From contig NW_004624734.1 in assembly GCF_000247695.1 (NCBI RefSeq), forward strand, positions 12,447,156 to 12,511,155: DNA of 64,000 nucleotides. The letters run 5' to 3'. The position numbers and the translations under genes were made by a program. Below are positions 24,291 to 34,239 of the stretch, piece by piece. This DNA is from Heterocephalus glaber. Lineage: Eukaryota; Chordata; Mammalia; Rodentia; Bathyergidae. Every line of letters begins with the position of its first letter. Positions within the stretch are counted from its first letter, which is position 1. The notes under the pieces are model-generated. The model was given only the letters and a program-made list of their open reading frames with translations, was not told where the DNA came from and searched no databases.

Positions 24291-24396
24291 ATAGGGCGGG
24301 GGATTTAGCTCAGTGGTTTCGCCGCCTGCTGCGCAAGCGCAAGGACCCGAGTTCGATCCCTGGTACCAAAAAAATAAATAAATTAAATTTAAAAAA
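24291..24396 (+). mobile_element. ID-like SINE, sense
   Basis: GGGGGATTTAGCTCAGTGG, TTTCGCCGCCTGCTGCGCAA, GAGTTCGATCCCTGGTACC and an A-rich tail. Its A and B boxes look intact. The 12-bp duplication AAGAAGCAAGAT is at 24279-24290 and 24397-24408. Confidence 0.95.
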
Positions 24397-24409
24397 AGAA
24401 GCAAGATGC

Positions 24410-24770
24410 TTCCTGCTAGGCGGGAATTGATAGGCAGCCCTTATGACTTAAATGTAAATAATCATTACAATATTATACAAGTCAGTTATAGGATTGTTTA
24501 CCCATTTTTAAAAATATTTAAAAACATAGAGTTTTATTAAACTTTTCATCTTTCGTGTTTGGAGGATTGAAACAAGTTGGAAGAAGCCTTCTATTGCATA
24601 GTAAAATCACAAAACAATTTTAAAATATAACTGTTGGGCATGGTTTTTAATATTTGTTTTTGGACTAGCACAACTAACATCTTTGGATAGATTTGATTGA
24701 TAGAGTCAGACTTTTGAGTTTTAACTGATTACAGCATCCTGGAATTAGATGAAGGAAGAGACTTTTAAGA
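24410..24770. other. AT-rich intron, nothing recognised
   Basis: No exon or repeat assigned. Confidence 0.4.
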
Positions 24771-24774
24771 ATCC

Positions 24775-24902
24775 ACACACACCATCTTATTTTGTAGCTA
24801 AGAAAATGGAGGGTGATCTAACTTCCATGTCTTACCCAAGATCACACAGACCTGAGCCCAAACTTGGTCTCCTGACTTCCAGTCCTATGCAACTGGATTA
24901 TT
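24775..24902 (-). mobile_element. MIR SINE, antisense
   Basis: TTTGTAGCTAAGAAAATGGA, CCCAAGATCACACAGACC and GGTCTCCTGACTTCCAGTCC match reverse MIR. Confidence 0.7.
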
Positions 24903-24904
24903 TT

Positions 24905-26190
24905 TCAATCTTTGCCTCTACACATTGAGCCATTTTCAGTGTAAATAAAAACAAAGTGTATACTTGTTTTGCCTCAGTAAACTTTCATACTAAATATGGA
25001 GTACATTTCTACCCAATTATTAGAATGAAAACTTTGTTTCTGAGGCAGCTAATGAAGGAGCTCCTACATCCATTCAGAGCAGAGCTAGGGGAGGCAGAGC
25101 ACACAGGCCCAAGGTGTGTGGTTCTCAGCCAGAGCCAGAGTGGCTGCTTGTACCCCATGGAAGCAGTTAGGGCTTTCGTTCCCTGTCTGCCTTGCCTGCT
25201 TCTTGTTTCTTGCTAGATGAATGGCATCATATGCCGCAGGTGTATTAGTAATTTCTGAGTTTGTTCCTCACTAGAAATGACCTCACTGTTTTGTGCTTCT
25301 TTTCCATAATTATACAGTAACAGGAAAATAAACCGGCTCCAAGTACAGCCCATAGCAGAAATCTTGTGCTCTTTATGCAAGTTTGATTTATAGACGTGTA
25401 CTGTAGAGCAGAGTGACTATGAAACATTCATCTTCCCATTGCTAGTTGCCATGGAAATGGAGTACACAGAGCAGTGTCATTCCAGTCTTGGTGATGCCTG
25501 CAGTAGTTTATTCCTTTGTTGTTCTTGTTTCTTAAGCAACTGCCTAGCCTTCTTTCATCATTACAGTTAATCATGCCCACGAGTTTTTATCTTTCATTGC
25601 ACACAGAAAGTACCAAAAACGTGTGACAAAAATAAGGAGAATTTAAATATTCTTGTGGCTTTAAATATGCATGTTTAATTTCCCCTCTTAGTCCCATTGG
25701 AAAAATAGGTCATGTAAAAAAGAAAAGCTCATATTAATGCACAGAAATTTCAATAAAGAGCAATATAGATATTTGAGGACAAAGCCAGGAGACCTGAAGT
25801 CACTCCAGATCCTGAGGTCTCCAAGTGTTTGGATCTAAATAACTCTGTATTTTAGATAATGCCACCCCCCCCCCCATCCCTTGAGGTATGTATCATGACC
25901 TCAACTCTCCTTTTGTTAGTCTCTTTAATGGCCTGAACAATCTAAATATTTGTTGGATGGACATGCTAGATGTTAAGGAGCAGAGATCATTATTCTTTAA
26001 AGGCTAATAAAGTTCAGTTTTTTTTTACAGCACAAATAAAAGGAATTCTAGTCTTTTAAAAAATGGAACCATTTTACCCCAGTTTTAGCTCACATAGTTC
26101 ATAGCATATATTTTAACAACAACTACTAAATGTGTGTTGATCATCTACTGCCCTATTTTGTTGGATCTCTGGCCATTCTGTTGGCTAAAG
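24905..26190. other. Intronic stretch, nothing recognised
   Basis: Contains a C(13)-like run near 25865. Short open frames only. Confidence 0.4.
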
Positions 26191-26194
26191 GAAC

Positions 26195-26412
26195 ATGTTC
26201 TAAAATAAATGGGTTTAAATTACTGCTCCAATTCTTGTTAGCTATGAGACTGTTGAAAAGTATGTCAACTTGTCTTAGTTTCCCCATCTGTAGAGTAGCT
26301 ATAAAATTAAGATGGGCTTTTGGAGTCCTAACTGTGGAAATGCATGCAAAGGACTTAGCTCTTGCCTGGTACAGGATGAATGCTCAGTCAGTAGGGACAG
26401 CAGTCGTGGTGT
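26195..26412 (+). mobile_element. MIR SINE, sense
   Basis: GGGTTTAAATTACTGCTCC, GTTAGCTATGAGACTGTTG, TTAGTTTCCCCATCTGTAGA and TGGTACAGGATGAATGCTCA give the forward MIR order. Confidence 0.8.
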
Positions 26413-26715
26413 TGGTGGTCATTTTGCTATGACTACTAAAGACCAAATCAGAGTGGAGAACTGTGCTGTCTTCCAATTGACCTACATCAGTTCCAGCCTG
26501 AAAGCCAGGAGACTGTTTACAGACTCCAAGGTCACAAGACCATTGCCAGTGATTTGTTTTACTTGGGGTACATGGACTTGTTTCCTCCTAACACTTTGCA
26601 TACAAGAAGGAAGAGGTGTTTACTGTGGTCTTTTTATCTACAAATTGAGAAGAGAAGGCTGCCACAAGCAGTCCTTGGTAGTGCATATTTGTCATCTATA
26701 ACCTTGGTTTGATTT

Positions 26716-26842
26716 CTTTTTTTTTTTTTTAATGCAGGGGTCTCACTAAGTTTCTCAGGCTGGCTTCAAATTCATAATCCTCCTGTTTCATCCTCCCAAG
26801 TAGCCAAGATTATAGGCATGTGTCATTGTGCCTAGCTTGGGT
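26716..26842 (-). mobile_element. B1-type half of a rodent SINE, antisense
   Basis: A T-run, then GGGGTCTCACTAAGTTTCTC, AGGCTGGCTTCAAATTC, ATCCTCCTGTTTCATCCTCC and TTATAGGCATGTGTCATTGT. The flanks TTGGTTTGA and TTGGGTTTGA resemble a duplication. Confidence 0.82.
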
Positions 26843-26849
26843 TTGAGTC

Positions 26850-27880
26850 TCACCAGGAGCTGGGTGTGAAACAAATTGGGAGGAAGTGGGTTGTTTGGAC
26901 ATGTCGTGGAGAAGGTTCTCATACTTGCTCAGAGCCTGAAATAGCATCTAATCTGCTGCCTTTCTGTCCCCATACTCCCTTTGTTACTCTACAGTGACTG
27001 CAGTGTTCCCTCATCCTTTCTAGAATTGAAGTTTTCCAAACTGGTGGCAGAAGCATTCTTTGTTGAAATTCATTCTCCTTGGCAGTCCTCCAGGGCACAC
27101 AGCAATTCCTATTTATTTGATTTAGCTTTTGTTTGGTTAGCCTTGTATTTTGTCTGTTTTGCTTTGTGAAGTTCTTTTTCCCCCAAATTTTCATGTTTAA
27201 ATCCCTTTCTTTTTATTTTACCAGCTTGCTTCATAGTATTGCTAAAAGTTGTTTGCTTTAAGCTATTACAAAATGAGTAGTCTTGGATTAATTTGTCTTT
27301 TTCCCCCCAAGTCTGATCCATAGCATGTATACTAGGTGCAGCTTTGTGAATGATTCAAACAAAGTAGCATTTACAGTTTGCCCTTTGCCACATTCTAATA
27401 TTATCCACAGTGTCCCTATATTCCTTGTTTAGCTCTTTATTTTCCCCAGTTGACTAGTTGGTAAGCTCATGTCAGTTCCAAAGAGGTAGAAGTAGTGTAA
27501 CCTCTTCGAATCCTTTGCTTTCCCACTGCTGTCATTCTTCCTTTTTCCTTTGAGTATCCCAGTTACTTCACAGCCGATCCCCAGATTATAAAACTGAGCC
27601 CAACTCTCATGCCTTCTACGTGAAGCTTGCAATACGCTAAGTGATTGGGGTACTCTATAAAAACCAAGTTTTGGTTGATTACACTCTTCAGTGACTGAAA
27701 TGTAGGCCCTCTGTAGACATTTTGAAAACTTTTTGCAAGCTGATTGTCTGGGTGGTCTTCACTTTATGTGGCCATCGTGCACTTTTGTCTTATCTTTGCC
27801 CCTCGGTGACTGTTGGAGGTATTTGAGCCCTGTGTTCTTCTCTTCTCAGCTTACATCTTCCTTTGTTTTGGAAACATATT
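26850..27880. other. Intronic stretch, nothing recognised
   Basis: No exon or named repeat. Confidence 0.4.
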
Positions 27881-27884
27881 TGTT

Positions 27885-28065
27885 GGCATCTTCAACATTG
27901 AAGACAGTGAGACTGTACAAAAGTAAACAAGACAGACCCTGTTCAGCCCCCTAGGAACTTCCAGTCTAGTTGGGGAGATAGATAGTTAGAATTCAAGATG
28001 ATTCATTTTGAAAGATGACTTCAAAGTATTGTGGACAGAAAAGAGGCTTAATGAAGGCTGGGATG
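27885..28065 (+). mobile_element. L2 LINE fragment
   Basis: AAAAGTAAACAAGACAGACC, CCTGTTCAGCCCCCTAGGAA and TTCCAGTCTAGTTGGGGAGA resemble L2 (aaaacagacaaaaatccctgccctc...agtctagtggggga). Confidence 0.55.
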
Positions 28066-28640
28066 AGGCACCGAGGCCGACTTCAGAGGAATAGTAGTGT
28101 GGAGAATGAATTATAATGTGCTATGAGTAGCCTCTATCTGGATTGATCCTAGATCCCATTCCCAAACTCAGCCTTTACCCTCACAATGTTTGTCCAGCTC
28201 AGCATGTGCAGTTTATTGCATTTTCTGAAGTAGAATGAGGGCCTGTTTTCAAATGAGGGCTAGCTTCCTATTTGGAAGGCCATGACTCTGGTGTCTCCCA
28301 AGCTCTGGACTTGCTGTTGCTTTAAAATGAATGTATCCTCTGCAGTGCCCACTGGATCTTTGTTTCCGAGAGAGTACACAGTTTTGCCTTCTAGCTTGGG
28401 TCCCCTATTTTGGTGTCAGCCTAGATCTAGCCAGCATTCAGTGATCTCCCTTAACTCCTAAAACTCGTCGCACAGTTGGCCCTTCCTGCCCAGCCAGGCC
28501 AGATCTGCACCTCAGGGAATTCCCCTAGTCCTCTTTTTTCTCACTGGCAGTTGATTATCCCAGATACTTCACATCTGATCCTCCTTGATGCCCATATAGA
28601 ACAATACATTTGAGATGATTGATTGGATAAGATGAGTTGA
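28066..28640. other. Intronic stretch, nothing recognised
   Basis: No exon or named repeat. Confidence 0.4.
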
Positions 28641-28644
28641 ACTA

Positions 28645-28726
28645 GCTGGTAAATTTTGAGCAAGTTAATTAACCTCTCTGTTCCTTTGTTTCCTTGTAAA
28701 GCTGCCCATACTAAGAGAACCTACAT
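28645..28726 (+). mobile_element. MIR SINE, sense, left part (split by hAT element)
   Basis: GAGCAAGTTAATTAACCTCT, CTGTTCCTTTGTTTCCTTG, up to AACCTACAT, where the consensus has TACCTACCTCATAG. It resumes at 28908. Confidence 0.75.
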
Positions 28727-28907
28727 CAGTGATGGCAAACCTTTTAGAGAAGAGTGCCCAAATTGGAACCCACAACCCACTTACTTATCCAAAAGTGCCA
28801 ACACTGCAATTAAACCCAAATACTGAGGTTTTAGTTTAGAAAAAGCAACTCATATATTAACATATTTTGTCTTAAAAATAACATGGGCCATAGGTTCACC
28901 ACCACTG
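28727..28907 (+). mobile_element. hAT-type non-autonomous DNA transposon with intact target duplication
   Basis: 181 bp. The 16-bp termini CAGTGATGGCAAACCT and the reverse complement of AGGTTCACCACCACTG match at 13 of 16 positions. It is flanked by a perfect 8-bp duplication ACCTACAT (28719-28726 and 28908-28915), the hAT target size. It codes nothing. The tips resemble the CAGTGATGGCGAACC ends of SPIN/Buster-like hAT families known from bats, squamates and some mammals; exact family from memory, not searched. Confidence 0.85.
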
Positions 28908-28996
28908 ACCTACATCATAGAGCTGTTTGGAGTACTAAATGAGTGAACCTGTATATAATCACGATACCTGGCCTACAATGAGCACCCACTGTTTGT
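28908..28996 (+). mobile_element. MIR SINE, sense, right part (split by hAT element)
   Basis: ACCTACATCATAGAGCTGTT, GAGTACTAAATGAGTGAACC and GATACCTGGCCTACAATGAG continue the MIR consensus directly after the duplication. Confidence 0.75.
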
Positions 28997-29214
28997 TGTT
29001 TTGATTAAAGTGTCTAGACTTTATCCTAGAGCAAGTGGCAGGAGAATATAAAAGTTTTCCAACTTCAGAAATAATTGATCATGACCAAATGGGTTTTAAT
29101 CTTGAAAGATCTGTTCCTCTTTACTGTGAATACTTGACAGATGATAGTAATATCACACCCTGCCCAGCTGGAGGGCTATTATGGTGAATTAGCAGATGTG
29201 AGGGAGTGATAAAA

Positions 29215-29270
29215 ATAGCTGATTCATATTAAATGCTTAGAGCATGCCAAGCCCTGTTCAAAATACTGTA
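29215..29270 (-). mobile_element. MIR SINE, antisense, part 1 (split by TA-flanked element)
   Basis: AATGCTTAGAGCATGCCAAG and CCCTGTTCAAAATACTGTA correspond to reverse MIR (tgtgccaggcactgttctaagc). It is interrupted at TA. Confidence 0.75.
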
Positions 29271-29468
29271 CAGTGGACCCTCAAGCTACGACCTGCCTGA
29301 CATATGAACAGCTTGGGTTAATTAGGTTAATGGAAGATTAATCTGCCCCTTGTTATCTATAGCGTGTACCCAGGTAAACGTCCAGGTCTCAGCTGTATTG
29401 ACTTACAACCAACTTGAGTTACAACCAGCCCTTTGGAACCGATCAAGTTCGTAAGTCAAGGCCCACTG
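29271..29468 (+). mobile_element. TA-flanked small DNA transposon, complete copy (family X)
   Basis: 198 bp with terminal inverted repeats CAGTGGACCCTCAAGCTACG and the reverse of CGTAAGTCAAGGCCCACTG. TA lies on both outer sides, as expected for Tc1/mariner/pogo insertion. It splits an older MIR cleanly, so removing the element plus one TA rejoins it. It has no coding capacity. Related copies are at 7471 and 47290. Confidence 0.88.
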
Positions 29469-29608
29469 TATTTGCATTGACTCATTTTAATCTCACAACA
29501 ACCCCATGTGAAATGGCTCCTGTGATTATTTCATTTCACAGGTGAGGAAACTAAAGTACAAAGCAGCTCAATAATCTGGGTGAGCCCACGTTAACTGGTA
29601 GAATTTGT
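29469..29608 (-). mobile_element. MIR SINE, antisense, part 2
   Basis: TTGCATTGACTCATTTTAATC, CACAACAACCCCATGTG and TTCACAGGTGAGGAAACTAA continue the reverse MIR. Confidence 0.8.
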
Positions 29609-29614
29609 CTTAAG

Positions 29615-30240
29615 GCAAATAACCCCATCATGCAAGTGAAAGCCTTTGCCTTTCTCTTTTATTTCTCTCCCCAGGTGTACCCTTGAAAAGGGATTTTGAA
29701 TCTCTTTATCAATCAGATCTATTACAGTCTAGATTTAAGAGCCTTTTCCAGTTCAATTTCAATAGAATAAAGATCTTGACAGCGTATAAATTTTCATAGT
29801 AAAAAATAGAGCTGTATAATGTATGGCTATAACCCTTTTCAGAGACTTAAGGTTGAGGGTATATGAAAACACTTAAGCTGAATTGTACATCCTTTTTATA
29901 CAATTCCCTGATGTCTGACAATTTGGTCATAAAATCTTTTGATTAAAAAAACAAAAAACCTTATACTGCAATACTGTAAAAATGTGTCTGTGTTAATGGC
30001 AAAAAAAAAAAAGATCCGTACCATCATGAACTGTTTAAACATCATAATGGGAAGCATTTATGGCTTAAATAATTGAAGTCCACATTTCTCAGAATCCATC
30101 TATTCATCTCAACCTTTTATTAGACCTTCAAACAAATCACAAAATTGACTGGCATGAATTTCTCCGTAACTCTTCTCCATCACTGGTAGTGGGATGTGCC
30201 CAGGCCTGTTTGTCCTTTCTTACAAGTTTGGATCCCATCA
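29615..30240. other. AT-rich intron, nothing recognised
   Basis: No exon or named repeat. Confidence 0.4.
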
Positions 30241-30244
30241 TGGT

Positions 30245-30322
30245 GGGGAACTGACTTGGGCAAGTCTATTAACCTCCCTGGACTTCAGTTTCTTCTTCTG
30301 GCTTTAAAATACTGAACCTTTT
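30245..30322 (+). mobile_element. MIR SINE fragment, sense
   Basis: CTTGGGCAAGTCTATTAACC and CCTGGACTTCAGTTTCTTCT match the MIR centre. Confidence 0.65.
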
Positions 30323-31536
30323 TACTTACTCTTTAAAGAATATTATAATTAGTAGTACAGGCATAGCTCAGAGACATTGTGGGTTCTGATGCAGACCACT
30401 GCAATAAAGTAAATATTGCAGTAAGGCAGGTAACATGCATTTTTTTTTTGTTTCTCACTGCATATAAAGTTATGTTTACATTACACTGTATTCTATTAAG
30501 TGTGCAACAGCATTATGTCTAAAAAATGTACATAGCCTTAAATTTAAAATGCCTTTATTGCTAAAAATTGGCAACAATGATCTGAGCCTTCAACAGTCAT
30601 AATTGTTTTGTTGATCGAGGATCTTTCCTCTCCATACTGATGGTGTCTGACCTGTCATGGTGGTGATTGCTAAAGGTTGGGTGGCATTTTCTTAAAATAA
30701 GAAAACAATAAAGTTTACTTATCCATTGATTCTTCCTTTCTCAAAAGATTTTTGACATTTTACCCAGAGTAGAACTTTTTTTTCCAAATTAGAGTCAGTC
30801 GTCTCACATTCTGCTACTGCTTTACCAACTAAGTTTATGTGATATTCTAAATCCTTTATTGTCCCCAGTGTCCCCAGCATCTTTACTAGGAGATTCCATT
30901 TCAAGAAACTACTTTCTTTGTTTATCCATAGAAGCAGTTTCTCAGTGAGTTTGTAGCAATTCAGTCACAGCTTCAGGCTCTCCTAATTCTAGTTTTCTTG
31001 CTATTTCTACCACATCTGCCATTATTCCTCCATTGAAGTCTTGAACCCCTCGTAATCATCGTGGAGGGTTGCAACCAACTTCTTCCCAACTCCTATTAGT
31101 GTTGATATTTTGTCGTCCTCCCATGAATCATAAATGTTCTTAATGGCATCTAGAATGGTAAATCTTTTCCGGAAGGTTTTCATTTGGTCCAGATCAATCA
31201 GGGGAATTATGCTTTATGGTAGTTATAGGCTTACAAAGTATATTTCTTAAATAATAAAGCTTGAATATCGAAAGTATTCCTTAATCCATGGGCTGCAGAA
31301 TGGATGTTGTGTAAGCAGTCATGAAAATAACACTAATCTTGTCTCCATCAGAGCTCGTAGGTAACCAGGTGCATTGCCAGCAAGCAGTAATATTTTGAAA
31401 GGAATTTCTTTGCCTGAGTGGTTTGTTTCAATAGTGAGCTTAACATATCCAGTAAACTATGTTGTAAACATATATGCTACCATCCAGTCTTTGTTGTTCG
31501 ATTTATAGAGCACAGGCAGAGATTTCATGTAATTCT

Positions 31537-31899
31537 TCAGGGTCCTAGGACTTTTAGAATGGTAAATATAACAAATTCACCAGCTGCATTAGCCCTTACT
31601 GCGTCAGCCTGTCCTTTGAAACTGACTCCCCCTCTCCAGCTATGAAAACTCCTAGATAGCATCTTCTTCCAATAGAAAGCTGCTTTGTTTACATTGAAAA
31701 CCTGTTGTTTGGCATAGCCGCCCCCTCCAGTGATGACCTCAGCTAGATTTTCTGGATCCCTTGCTGTGACTTCCATTTGAGCACTTGCTCCTTCACCGTG
31801 CACTTTTGTGTTTTGCAGACCTTTTCTTTCTTTAAACTTCATAAACCAACATCTGTTAGCTTCAAAGTTTTTCTCCTGCAGCTTCCTCACCTCTCTCAA
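31537..31899 (-). pseudogene. Tigger1 transposase remnant (centrepiece with DDE start), inactive
   Basis: The longest surviving frame has REVRKLQEKNFEANRCWF, KFKERKGLQNTKVHGEGA, YAKQQVFNVNKAAFYWKKML and AVRANAAGEF. It lines up with the pogo/Tigger transposase between the DNA-binding domain and the catalytic core. Family members have FNVDET at the first catalytic Asp of the DDE triad; here it is FNVNKA, so the Asp is Asn. Further stops and frameshifts lie on both sides. It is a dead copy, not a domesticated TIGD gene. Confidence 0.88.
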
Positions 31900-32137
31900 C
31901 CTTTCTAGAATTGAAATAGGAAGAGTCTTGTATTGCGTTAGACTTTGGCTTAAGGGAAGGTTGTTGCTGGTCTCTGGTTTGATCTTCTAGCGGACCACAG
32001 ACTTTTAGGAGTATGACTATTTACTTTCTTATCATTCATGTTTTTACTGGAGTAGTGCTTTTAATTTCCTTCGAGAGCTTTCCGAAGGAAACTTGGCTCA
32101 CTGGTACAAGAGGCCTAGTTTTTGACCAGTCTTAGCT

Positions 32138-32220
32138 ATTTTTTTTGGTACTGGGGATTGAACTCAGGACCTTGTGCTTTCGAGGCAGGCGCCAGAACCA
32201 CTGAGCTAAATCCCTGGCCC
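32138..32220 (-). mobile_element. ID-like SINE, antisense, inside Tigger
   Basis: TTTTTGGTACTGGGGATTGA to GAGCTAAATCCCTGGCCC, flanked by AGTCTTAGCT on both sides. It interrupts the transposase amino-terminal region. Confidence 0.93.
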
Positions 32221-32329
32221 TAGTCTTAGCTTTTGACGTGCCTTTCTCACTAAGCTTAAGCATGTCTAGTTTCTTTTGATTTAAAGTGCACATGAGACTC
32301 TTCCTTTCGCTTGAATGCTTAGATACTAT

Positions 32330-32895
32330 TGTAGTCAGGGTTTGCAAGGGAATATATTTAGTACAGGACACATAATTTATAGGATTTTATAATAGTCATC
32401 TAAAAAGTCAAATGCAGAGGAGTGCAAGAGATCTAGCTGCACACTAGAGACCCAAAGAATCCAGCCAGTGGCCTAGAGCCCACAGCAATGTCTCATGCTT
32501 GTCTGTATTGAGGATCTGGACAAGGAAGGCCCAAAGGCCAGTGAACCTGGCGAGAGAACCTGTGCCAGTGGGGTGAAGGATTTGTGCCACCAGACTGAGG
32601 GATCTGCACTGGAACCAGGAAGTGATGCTCACAGTGAAGATCAGAGCTCCCCTGATGAGAGCAGCAGCCTTTCCCAGCAACTGTGAGGCCCGAGCTCCTC
32701 TGAAGAGAGAACAGTCACGTTTGCATCAGGAAAACCAATCACAGCAAGCTTCTCCTAGAAAGTCAACAGCCCACGATCTTCCCCTCCAGTTCTTTTTTTC
32801 TGCTGTTGCCAACAATCCTCAGATGGGTCTTCCACACCTAAACCTCATTCAGTTCAGTTGGGCATTCCAAGTTGATGCTTAGTTAATCCACCACA
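32330..32895 (-). mobile_element. Solo ERVL-type LTR, antisense, inside Tigger
   Basis: Read on the minus strand it starts TGTGGTGGATTAACTAAGCA, TCAACTTGG (compare MLT2 TGTGATGGTTAATTTTATG, TCAACTTGG) and ends AACCCTGACTACA, a TG...CA LTR of 566 bp. GATACTAT (32322-32329) and GATGCTAT (32896-32903) flank it, giving at least a 4- to 5-bp duplication as expected for ERVL. The Tigger sequence resumes with TGTAGAGTTATTAATTGCC. No internal proviral sequence is present. Confidence 0.85.
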
Positions 32896-33360
32896 GATGC
32901 TATTGTAGAGTTATTAATTGCCATCATTTCAATATTTTGTGTCACAAGGAATAGGGAGGCCCAAGGAGAGGGACAGAGAGAGGGGACAGCTGGTCGGGTA
33001 TAGTCAGAGCACACATTTATTGATTAAATTCACCATATCATATAAGTCCGGCTCATAGTGCCCAAAACAATTACAATAGTAATGTCAAGGTCACCGATCA
33101 CAGATCACCATAACAGATTGTTAATAATAGTAAAATTTGAAATATTGGGAGAGTTACCAAAATGTGGGTACAAAGACACCAAATGAGCACATGTTGTGGA
33201 AAAATGACAGCAGTATACTTGGTCGATGCAGAATTACCACAAACCTTCAATTTGTAAGAAATAAAACAGTGCCTGTGAAGCACAATAAAATTAAGCTCAA
33301 TAAAACAGGGCATGAGTGTGTAGTGGTTTAATGGCAAAACTTAAGGAAGAGAGAGTCAGG

Positions 33361-33556
33361 GCAGGTGTGATGGCATGTGCCTGTAGTCCCAGCACTTTAG
33401 GAGTCTGAGGCAGGAAGATTGCAAATTTAACCCCAGCCTGGGCAATGTAGCAGTTTATTTGACATTGTGTCAAATAAAATAAATGAATAAATAAAAAGAG
33501 CTGGGGATATAGCTCAGTGTGAAGGCCCTGGGTTTAATCCCCAGTACTGCAAAAAC
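33361..33556 (+). mobile_element. Dimeric B1-ID SINE, sense
   Basis: A 7SL-derived half (GTGATGGCATGTGCCTGTAG, TCCCAGCACTTTAGGAG, AGCCTGGGCAATGTAGC), an A-rich linker with AAATGAATAAATAAAA, then an ID-like half (GAGCTGGGGATATAGCTCAG, GGTTTAATCCCCAGTACTGC). Confidence 0.92.
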
Positions 33557-33559
33557 ATT

Positions 33560-34235
33560 TTTGCTTTTGTTTCATTAATTTTATTCAACATTATTTAACA
33601 AAAATTAATAAACACCTGCTATGTACATAAATATTTGTTTCACTGCCTAGTGTTACTAATCATTGCAACATTAAATCCTCACATATTCTTGGGATTTGCT
33701 TTTCCTCATTTTCTTCATTGTTAATGTTCCTTTGGTGGCTACAATATTACTATACAATTTTATACTTTTTCATCTTATTTTTCTATACTTCAGATAAACA
33801 AAACCTTTCCTAACGTCAAAGGGATTCTTAAATGTTGCAAACCATTATTAAATCAAGAACAATATTTTTCTTTAAAATTTTCAATGTAAAGAAGCCCTAT
33901 GGTTAAACCTACTAGGTTATGTATCTTAGAAAAAAAAAGACAAAAAACATAGCCATCAAGCGTTCAATTCTAAGATAGGTGGGGCTGACAAGTTGCAATA
34001 ATGAATTTGTCATAGAATTTGGAGCCTTCTCTAGGCTCTAAATTGCCCAGGCCCAAATGCTGTAGGAAATTTATAAGATCTGCCATTACAGTATACTGTC
34101 CTAAATTATCTTCATTTTGCTGAACTAAAACCAAACCTTATAAAAGGTATATCAGGCAGTCATGAGTTGATGTGACAAAAAAGAGTTATTGGGCTATTTG
34201 TCGAATGGTAATTTGGATAATGATGATAATGAAAG
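33560..34235. other. AT-rich intron, nothing recognised
   Basis: No exon or named repeat. Confidence 0.4.
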
Positions 34236-34239
34236 TTAT

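Larger units (their letters stand above)
30358..33320 (-). mobile_element. Tigger1-like (pogo) DNA transposon, near end to end, with two later insertions
   Basis: The left tip is TA|CAGGCATAGCTCAGAGACAT, with TTGTGGGTTC and GACCACTGCAATAAAGTAAA following. The right end is CACAATAAAATTAAGC ... AATAAAACAGGGCATG, followed by TA. Internal landmarks of Tigger1 are all in order: ATCTGAGCCTTCAACAGTCA, TTGACATTTTACCCAGAGTA, CCATGGGCTGCAGAATGGAT, TAGAGCACAGGCAGAG. Without the ID SINE and LTR inserts it is about 2.3 kb, near full length. The transposase frame is on the minus strand and broken. Termini and TA target are intact, so insertion is old but structurally complete. Confidence 0.93.

Noticed and set aside
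24291..24396. tRNA gene, suggested by A- and B-box-like sequences in ID elements.
   Set aside because: The body does not fold as a full tRNA, an A-tail and target duplications follow, and similar copies are dispersed; these are SINEs.
26312..26701. A 129-codon + strand open frame.
   Set aside because: Its first part is MIR sequence and no domain is visible.
31537..31899. A possible domesticated TIGD-type gene.
   Set aside because: It is a fragment of a Tigger copy with a mutated catalytic Asp, flanked by breaks and later insertions.
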